Shown here piece by piece: positions 1-64,000 of a DNA stretch of 64,000 nucleotides (its first letter is position 1; every line of letters begins with the position of its first letter). The notes below the pieces were generated by a model that worked only from the letters and a program-made list of their open reading frames with translations, did no database searches and was not told where the DNA came from. The position numbers and the translations under genes are program-made. Source of the DNA: Bagarius yarrelli (Eukaryota > Chordata > Actinopteri > Siluriformes > Sisoridae); contig VCAZ01000005.1 of NCBI GenBank assembly GCA_005784505.1, positions 6,619,390-6,683,389 of the forward strand, in the 5' to 3' direction.

Positions 1-225
1 GTCCATCACATGGCCACACACACACACACGCTCACTCACCAATCAGTTTAACTTACATGTTTTTGGACTGTGGGAGGAAACCGGAGAACCCGGAGTAAAC
101 ACACGCAAGCACGGAGAGAACATGCAAACTTCATACAGAAAGACCCCTGCAGGGGAATCGAACCCGGGACCTTCTTACTGTGAGGAAACAGTGATAAACC
201 CTAAGCCATTGTGCTGCCCTAGTAA
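1..225 (-). mobile_element. tRNA-headed SINE-like interspersed repeat
   Basis: Read on the minus strand it begins agggcagcacaatggctta, contains ggtcccgggttcgattccc (a Pol III B-box-like tRNA feature), then the fish repeat core with cctcccacagtccaaaaac. It ends near a CA microsatellite. A related core occurs at 30960-31140. Confidence 0.7.
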
Positions 226-1560
226 GAAAATAATATTTTAAATTAATTAATGGATGTCCTTGACGGACAGCTGCTTATACAAGGATCAGAACTTATTCTG
301 GGTAATTAGCGGTTTCAAGGGCTGTGCTGTTGGGCATAGCATCCCCTCTTTGCACTCATCCAACATGTCTCGGTGGCACTTCAACACCAGCGGCAGTTTA
401 ACAAACACGCTAAACCCTCCAGACATACTAGACTCTCGTCCCTCTAGTGTAGCTAGCAGTACCGTGACACATCATGATGCGCACTCACTGAATCCCGGCC
501 AAAGCCCGGCCCTGGAGAACCGAATCCCTCAGCAGATCCATGCAGCGAGTCTTATTTACATCTCTGCGCTACAGTAACCTGTGAGCGACGGCACCCGGTG
601 GCGAGAAAGCCTGCAAACTGGGACAGCGAGGAGACTTATTTAAGAACCCACGCTGTTCCCTGCCTTATATTCAGCACCACATCTGCTTCTCGCCGCTGTC
701 AGCTTCTTATTTAAGTGGATCAGGCTGCAGGCCCAAAAAAATGTCAAGCAGAAGATTAAGTAGTGGGTGCTGTCTGTCACCGTGTAACATTTCCCACCGG
801 AACGTCTGCTAAATGTCAAACGATTAAACGCCAGCGTTCTGCTGTAAATTTTGGAAGGCAGGTTGTTTCTAAACCAGAGCTTATAACCCAACCTTTAACC
901 CCGAGATGATGACATAGCAGGCTAACAAAATGAGATTACATTACCGGTTAGCATTAGCCAAGCTAATGTTGAGACGGAGCCGAAGTTTATCCTGAACATT
1001 ACGCCGCCACAGCTACGCCGTTACTGTGTCATAACAATGAGACGCTAACTCAGTATGTTGGTACATTTAGCTATCGATGATAAAAGAGACATAAAAGAGA
1101 AAGACAGACAGATAGCACGCGATGCAGAACTAGCCGTAGCGTCAGAACGCAGCAGGAAACTCTTGCGCTTTTTGCCTGATCAATCCGGCGGGCTCAGAAC
1201 AGTTCAGAGAGCGAAGTGTCTGAGGTGTTGTTCCTGCGAGAACGTTACACCATGGAAAAAAAGACCTGCACATTCTGATCTGAATCCAGTTTTATTTATT
1301 TCTTCGTTATTCGGGAGACAGTGTCCAAAGTGACACGTCTCATCCATCATCCCAAGCTCAATTTAATCAGCTTTCATCTCGGTGGTCATGTGGGGGTTCG
1401 TAACAGACCTTCTTTACGCTGCTCCTGTGTCGTCCTTCGTCGATAATAGATGGTGTCTTGATGCTGATGTGAAGGAACAAATTTCTGTTTCAGAGAGTTT
1501 CATCCTGCACAGTTTCATCTCATCAATATAATGAGTGGGACGATACGCAAATTCTAATAC
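226..1560. other. Intergenic flank, nothing recognised
   Basis: No conserved protein, RNA gene or repeat family is recognised. Open frames at 254-577, 640-891 and 1055-1333 have no domain, no splice context and no family resemblance, so I do not call genes. Confidence 0.6.
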
Positions 1561-1921
1561 ACGACGTCAACGTTTACAGCAAACCAGCGAATAAATGACG
1601 TACGTAAAAATGGCGATTTGGTGACTCAAAGCTTTTCTGGATCAAAAACATTAATTAATGACATTAATGAATAAATATCGTTTTTTCCATTAAAATAAAT
1701 CCATCCAGCCATCCATCCATCCAGCCATCCATCCATCCAGCCATCCATCCATCCATTCATCTGGTGTAAGTTGTTATGTTTAATCAGTAAAAGAAGCCTT
1801 AAAAAAGGAAAAGAAATAAAAATAAAGTAAATAAGATGAGAACTGAAAGAACTCTCGATTTATTTCTTGTAGGATCTGCAGGAGGCTGGTGAGAACGGGA
1901 AAACCAGGAAGCGTAGCTGTG
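1561..1921 (-). repeat. Duplicated segment, copy A (downstream flank)
   Basis: This segment closely matches 3485-3846 in the same orientation, from acgacgtcaacg through gcgtagctgtg. The central part differs: here a CCAT/CCAG microsatellite (1686-1760) replaces unique sequence of the other copy. Confidence 0.85.
1686..1762. repeat. CCAT/CCAG microsatellite
   Basis: Tandem CCATCCATCCAG-type units interrupt copy A of the duplicated segment. Confidence 0.9.
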
Positions 1922-2047
1922 TTTTGATGCCCCATACAATAAAAACATTTACAAAAAATTACCTCATCAAAAAAATTATTTTATTTTTAATGTTTTTTTT
2001 TTTAAATATTTTTGGGTTTTATTGATAGGACAAGAGTGATGAAATGA

Positions 2048-2205
2048 AGGAGATAGAGAGAGAGAGAGAGAGAGATGGGACAGGAAAGGACTAGAACCAG
2101 AATCGAACCCGGGCCACCTTAGAGCAACAACTTGCGCATGTTTGCCTGCTAAAGGTTGGTGCTAAACCCTGCAGTACACCAGAGCCCCAGGACCGAGTTT
2201 GGACA
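2048..2205. repeat. GA microsatellite and tRNA-like repeat fragment
   Basis: A GA run (2050-2075) is followed by aatcgaacccgggccacc, the reverse of a B-box-like sequence, and a short SINE-like remnant. Confidence 0.45.
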
Positions 2206-2525
2206 CCTTCCAGCTCCAACCTGAGAAAACATCTTACAGCAAATTTCCTAATAACGACTATTTGATAGTGATTCTGTAACTATGGACACTTTAATCTTAC
2301 TCTAAATTACTATAAAAACTCACACATTCACTACTTTCAACTCTTTTTTTCTTTCAACGTACATTTTTTTTCCCACCTCTGTTCCTTCCTTCCCACTTCC
2401 TGCTTGGATATTTTTTTAAATGGAATATAACAGGTAGCAACCATAACTCTCATGCTGATTAGCTCGCTTGGCAGCACAATGCTTTTAAACACATTTTTAC
2501 TAGTGAGCTATTATTCTGGAAAAAG

Positions 2526-2815
2526 ACTCATGGGATAAGGTTGAGGGCCGTGTTCAGGGGCCCATCAGTGGAATCTTGCTAGGAACCCACAATCTTTCAA
2601 CCAGCAGTCTAAAACACTGAGCTTCCACTTCCCCACTTTTTACATTGACATTTCCGACATTCGGCAGACGTCCTTATCCAGAGTTACAGACTTACATTCA
2701 TCTCTTTTAGACAACTGAGCAATTGGAGGTTAAGGGCCTTGCTCAGGGGCCCAGCAGTGGTAACTTGGTGGTGCCGGGAATCAAACCCTGATCTTCCAAT
2801 TAGCAGTCCAACATC
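2526..2815 (-). mobile_element. Two adjacent SINE remnants, minus orientation
   Basis: Segments 2526-2640 and 2641-2815 carry the reverse of the local SINE core, such as ggttaagggccttgctcagg and cagcagtggtaacttggtgg. The second starts near the SINE 3' tail (catttccgacattcggcag). Confidence 0.75.
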
Positions 2816-2819
2816 TTAG

Positions 2820-2990
2820 AAACACCTGGGTTCGAGCCCCACCACTGGCAAGCCAACCTCTGTTGGGTCCTTGAGCAAGACCCTTAACCCTTCCTGCTCC
2901 AGGGGCGCTGTATCATAGCCAACTCTGCACTCTGACCACCAACTTAACACTGCGCAGTTAAAAAGTATATGTGACAAACTAAAGGCATTT
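2820..2990 (+). mobile_element. SINE fragment of a second family
   Basis: It reads ctgggttcgagccccaccac and gagcaagacccttaaccctt, then a distinct tail ctccaggggcgctgtatcat. The same tail occurs inverted at 46928-47088. Confidence 0.7.
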
Positions 2991-3277
2991 ACCTAAATTA
3001 TTTAATTTAATTACCGGGCTACCACTTCCATTTGATTGGAGGTTTGGTTTGATTTGACTCAGGAACGACAGGAGAACTTTTCTGCTGAATAAGTTTGGAG
3101 AAAACAGAAATATTTAAATAAAAGATTTGAGTGTCTTTTTTTTTTAAACCAACTTCATATTAACCACCGGCGTGAAGTGAGACACAACAAACACACTTAA
3201 TGACCTAAAACTTGCTTAATGATTGTGTTGTGCTTCAGTCAACAAAAAAGAGAGAAGTGTAACAGAAGCAGGTCCTC

Positions 3278-3283
3278 TTTATT
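3278..3283 (-). terminator. Candidate polyadenylation signal AATAAA
   Basis: The plus strand reads TTTATT, giving AATAAA on the sense strand within agaataaagagg. It lies about 920 bases past the csmd3 stop. Its use is inferred only. Confidence 0.45.
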
Positions 3284-3484
3284 CTTTAGGTGGCATTTAC
3301 AAATGAGTATTTACAGTACGTAATCTTGTATTCTCGTTATTTTTTTCTTATAAAGGTGTATTTCTCACAAAAATAGATCTCTTTTTGCAAAAAACTTTAA
3401 ATATCTGTACATTTGGTATGAAGATTATATACACAGCAGGCGGAACCAAAACCGAAGGATCCAACGATTAACTCGACTCGTCCC

Positions 3485-3846
3485 ACGACGTCAACGTTTA
3501 CAGCAAACCAGCGAATAAATGACGTACGTTAAAATGGCGATTCGGTGACTCAAAACTTTTCTGGATCAAAAATAGTCGACATTAATGAATAAATATCGTT
3601 CTTTTTTTCTTTAAAATAAATCCTTTAAGTAGCTGGACTATTTTACAAGGCGGCGTGAAGGGGATGGTTTATATGGCGTAAGTTGTTACGTTTATTCGGT
3701 AAAAGAAGCCTTAAAAAAAGAAAAAGAAATAAAAATAAAAGAAATAAGATGAGAACCGAAAGAACTCTGGATTATTTTCTAAGCTTTTTTTTTGTAGGAT
3801 CTGCAGGAGGCTGGGGAAAGCGGGAAAACCAGGAAGCGTAGCTGTG
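3485..3846 (-). repeat. Duplicated segment, copy B (inside probable 3' UTR)
   Basis: It pairs with 1561-1921. Shared landmarks include gcaaaccagcgaataaatga, aagaagccttaaaaaa and gatctgcaggaggctgg. It lies within the predicted csmd3 3' UTR. Confidence 0.85.
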
Positions 3847-4202
3847 GCGAGAAATCCAAACACATACGATGATGCAAACTCGCACCGCACAGCATTCTGG
3901 GAAAAAGCTCCCGAAAACCCAGAACGTTCCAGGATTCAGATGAAGCTTTTCAGATTTTTTTCTTCTTCTGAATACAAAAAAACCCCCCCCAAAAAACAAG
4001 GACACTCTTAGAGTGAGTTACACAACCTAAAAACGTTCCACTTTGAAACGTGAAGCGGTTCGTCGTCCCGTCCTCCATCATTTGAAGAGTAAAGCAGGGG
4101 GGTCGGACTGTGCTTGGATCTTTCTCGGTAGAAACCTGTGCATGTTGTCCAGAAGATTAAACATGACACAATGCTAATATCTGTTGGACAAACCAGTCGG
4201 TG

Positions 4203-60862
<56,660 letters not shown>

Positions 60863-60954
60863 AGAGAAATTAGTGTATATAGAGTACATCCACCCTCACA
60901 TAAGTGTTACACACTCGTCTTAAATGTCTCTGTATGTTGTATCATTTTTTCACT

Positions 60955-61175
60955 GGAACTGCGAGACTCGAACCCTGTTCCAGCATGACAATGTCCCTGT
61001 GCACAAACCCTCTGATCTTCACAAAGACATGCTGTGCTTTAAACTGAAAACCTTTGGGATGAACTGGAACCCCAACTGAACCCCAGACCTCCTCATCTCA
61101 ACATTAGTGTCTGATCTCACTCATACTATTGGTGCTGAATGATCAAATCCACACAGTCACATGACCCAATCTGTT
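60955..61175 (+). mobile_element. Tc1-like transposon relic (best preserved)
   Basis: gttccagcatgacaatgtcc, ctgtgcacaaaccctctgat, aacctttgggatgaactgga and ctgaatgatcaaatccacac. These segments resemble the transposase region near the second catalytic aspartate of Tc1-type elements, but it is decayed. Confidence 0.7.
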
Positions 61176-61179
61176 ATAT

Positions 61180-61865
61180 CAGTTAAGTAAAGATGGAATT
61201 ATATTCAGGAAAATTGACCCAGGAATCTTCTGCCTGTTTTCCCGATAAATCCTTCAGCGTCGTAATCAGTTATTACGGTTTGTACATTACTTTGATAGGA
61301 TCCTCCATCAAACGGTTATATATTTGCTACATCAAGGTTTTTCTTCAACACTCTTCCTGACTAAGGCTATAAAACAGTCAGCTGAAGACTCAGCGAATCT
61401 GGAAAAAGTCTCCGGTATTAATGCAAGTTTGGTCCTGCTATTAGTCTAAAGCCATTTTTTCTCCTTTCCTTCCGCCGCCCTGGAGCGCATGAGTAAATCT
61501 GAGCCTCTGCTTTGTTTTCTTTTCTTTAAAAGTCTGAGTGATCTACATAAAACACATTAGAAGTTTTATTTATTTATTCATTTTCTGTTATTTAGTCACT
61601 TCCTGTAATGGATTCCACCTGCTGCTTCTGCAAGCCGGATTTCAGTCCCTGGGAAACTAAAACCTTTCAAAAAAATACCTTAAAAGCTTAAAAGTTAATT
61701 CGAGTTTCACTAGTCACTAATTTCACTAATTTGTTGAATAATAATAATTTTTAAACTATATAATTTTAATACATCATTAATAATAAATACAATGTCTGTA
61801 GCAAAAAACCTTTCGTTAGCCTAGAGCTAAGAGCTGTTAGCAATGTTGGGGGCTAATATAAGCAT
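61180..61865. other. Intron, nothing recognised
   Basis: No gene or repeat family recognised. Confidence 0.5.
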
Positions 61866-61869
61866 CTAA

Positions 61870-62470
61870 ATCTCACCAGAGGTCACGAGAGGTCATTAAC
61901 TGTTAATGTCTTTTGTCTTTACTGGTTAATTAACGCAATTGGAGGTCAAAAAAAGACAAAATTTAGGGGTCAATATGTGCTATTAGTGTTCACTAGTGAT
62001 TAACAGATCACATTAAAAAGTCAGTACTGATCAATAAATGTAATTGGTTACTAGACCAGATGTGACTATACATCATTAGTGGTCAGCATGTGACATAAGA
62101 TGACACTAGAGGTCAATAGTAGTCACTAAAAACCATCTGAGGTCACTAGAGATCATTAGTTATGACTAGATGTGAGAAAAGGTCACTAAAGTCCATTACT
62201 GATAGACAGATGTTATTTCACTGGGGGGGGGGTCATTATCAGGCAGTAACTGACATTAAACATCTCTAGTAAAGATCATTAATAATCGCTATAGCTCATT
62301 AGGGTAAACAGATGACATTAAGGGTCACTATAGCTCATTAGTCGTAGGCAGATGTTATTAATGATCACTATAAGTCATTATAGGTAAACAGATGTTATTA
62401 GGGTCACTAGAGGTCATTAAAGGTAAACAGATGTTATTAAAAGTCACTTTAGGTCATAGGTAGTAAACAG
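61870..62470. repeat. AGGTCATTA-type minisatellite, array 1
   Basis: Units such as ggtcactagaggtcattaa, later with a ~45-base version containing gtaaacagatgttatta. It includes a perfect AGGTCA-cgag-AGGTCA at 61880-61895. Confidence 0.9.
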
Positions 62471-62519
62471 ATGTTATCAAGCTTATATATATATATATAT
62501 ATTTTAAATCTCAGTGCTA

Positions 62520-63230
62520 AATAAAAAAGTATGAAAAATTAATATAATAAACAATATTTAGATCAATATTATTCTCTTGATTAAAAAAAAAGTGATAATT
62601 GGCACAATATTTTATTTATTAATTTAAACAAATAAATCATTGTAACCATTCGGCTGAAAAGACAAGAAAATATTGTAAGATTAAAAAAAAATCAGTAACA
62701 AAAGCAATCTCCATTGCAGCGCCTCATTAATTCATTCTCTTCTTTGCCTCGTTCACGTTTTTAGATGATCAAATCAACGCTATTATTCGGCGCACTGCGG
62801 TATTCCGAGCATCTCTATTCCACCGGTGAAGTGGGAGCTCCAGCGCGTTCCTATAATAATCAGAAAGACTTCCAGCCTCCTTAATGTCATCATTAGCTGG
62901 CAACGCAGAGAGAAAAGCACCGGCGTGTCTCGGCATGCAGCACGGCTTTCAAAATTTCACCAGTTTAGTTATTGCGAGCAGGATCTAAAGGGTTAAGCGG
63001 AGATCAGGTTCGCTGCTGATGGCACTTGGTTATTATTAATTAAACCCAGCACATTTACCGCCTGTCATTAGCAGGTCCATGGTGACCATTTGTGTTGTCC
63101 GGCTAAAACTATGGCAGTTACTAGCAGAGAAAGAATAGTTTCGGAACAGAATAAGGCACCCGTGTGTGTGTGTGTGTGTGTTCAAGGTGCAAAATTTCTT
63201 AATGTAAATTCCGTTAAAGAAATTTTGGAA
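62520..63230. other. Intron between the two AGGTCA arrays, nothing recognised
   Basis: Follows a TA run (62481-62500). A TG run lies at 63161-63180. Confidence 0.5.
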
Positions 63231-63233
63231 TTG

Positions 63234-63378
63234 ACTTTTACATTAATGGCATTTAGCCGACATCCTTATCCAGAGCGACTGACATTTTGGACGTCCAGCA
63301 GTGGTAACTTGGTAGTGCTGGAAATCTAACCCACAATCTTCCGATTAGCAGTCTAACATTTTAATCACTTCCCCAGCA
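63234..63378 (-). mobile_element. SINE copy, minus orientation
   Basis: acattaatggcatttagccg, cttatccagagcgactgaca, cagcagtggtaacttggtag and gattagcagtctaacatttt. Confidence 0.8.
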
Positions 63379-63399
63379 CTTGTTGTGCTTGTTAGGCCA

Positions 63400-63865
63400 C
63401 TAGAGGTCAATGAAAGACATCAGATGTAATTCAAGGTCAGTAATTAAATCAAAGGGTCATTAGCAGTCATAAAAGGTCTTTAAAGGGTCACTAGATGTCA
63501 TGAGAGGTCATTAGGGGTCATTAAATTGTCCGTAAAGGTCTTTAAAGGGTCACTAGGTGTTATGAGAGGTCATTAAAGAGTCATTAGAAGTCATTAAATT
63601 GTCACTAAAGGTCATTAAAGGGTCATTAGAGGTCATTAAATTGTGACTAAAATTCATAAAAGGGTCATTGACTTGCCACTTAAGATCATTAAAGGGTCAC
63701 TAGAAGTCATTAGATGGTTACTAAATATCATTAAAGGCTCTTAAATGGTCACTAGATGTTATGAGAGGTTATTAAAATGTCACTGGATGTAACGAGAGGT
63801 CATTAAAGGGTCACTCGAGGTCAATTAAAGAGTCACTAGAGGTCATTAACGGTCATTACAGATAA
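63400..63865. repeat. AGGTCATTAAAGGGTCA minisatellite, array 2
   Basis: Units of about 20-40 bases alternate aggtcattaaa and gggtcactaga/gggtcattaga. Direct repeats of AGGTCA/GGGTCA with 4- and 5-base spacers occur at 63505-63520, 63609-63635 and 63797-63823. Confidence 0.93.
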
Positions 63866-64000
63866 AAAGATGTCTTTAGAAGCGATAAGTTGTATGATTC
63901 GTTATTAAAAAGTGCAACTGCGGTGCTATAAAACACTTAAATCACATTAAAATATCAAACAAACAAAAAATGACAGAAAAAGACTTGCTGATGACTACAA

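Larger units (their letters stand above)
3258..4202 (-). other. csmd3: Probable csmd3 3' untranslated region
   Basis: Sense transcription continues past the stop at 4203. The first strong AATAAA is at 3283-3278 (minus strand), implying cleavage near 3255-3265 and a UTR of about 0.95 kb. Another AATAAA at 3696-3691 could give a shorter form. The end is inferred. Part of this UTR (3485-3846) has a second copy at 1561-1921. Confidence 0.5.

Overview
The window is vertebrate genomic DNA, most likely from a teleost and probably an ostariophysan (catfish-like). The clues are tRNA-derived SINEs, Tc1-like transposon relics and a very high load of dinucleotide, tetranucleotide and minisatellite repeats. 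The species itself is inferred, not shown.

The only gene I can support is on the minus strand: the 3' part of a CSMD (CUB and Sushi Multiple Domains) gene, best matched to CSMD3. I reconstructed 36 consecutive coding exons from 60614 down to a TGA stop at 4205-4203. Every intron has GT..AG ends, every exon length fits its codon phases, and no frameshift or internal stop is present. The exons total 5315 coding bases, or 1771 residues counting the split first one. In order they encode CUB11, sushi 11, CUB12, sushi 12, CUB13, sushi 13, CUB14, fifteen tandem sushi domains (14-28), a juxtamembrane region, one transmembrane helix and a short cytoplasmic tail ending in a class I PDZ-type motif (T-M-V). 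The 5' exons lie beyond the right edge.

Layout by region: 1-3250 is the downstream flank, with SINE fragments and a copy of a 3' UTR segment. 3255-4202 is the probable 3' UTR with a candidate AATAAA. 4203-9369 holds the tail, transmembrane, linker and last sushi exons. 9370-25052 contains few exons and the largest repeat arrays: a 1 kb ATC repeat, an 18-bp minisatellite, degenerate GATAAGACA arrays and an inverted array. 25053-48955 carries the tandem sushi exons, CUB14 and the exons of sushi 13. 51053-60614 carries CUB11-CUB13. 60615-64000 is an incomplete intron with a minisatellite rich in AGGTCA half-sites.

CSMD proteins are large single-pass type I membrane proteins of the nervous system, linked by family knowledge to complement regulation and synapse or dendrite development. 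No second gene, RNA gene or CRISPR array is supported. Most long open frames are read-through of simple repeats. The points most worth following up are the repeat structures: many sit at splice sites, one tandemly repeats DR4/DR5-type nuclear-receptor half-sites, one is a head-to-head inverted array, and one duplicates part of the 3' UTR.
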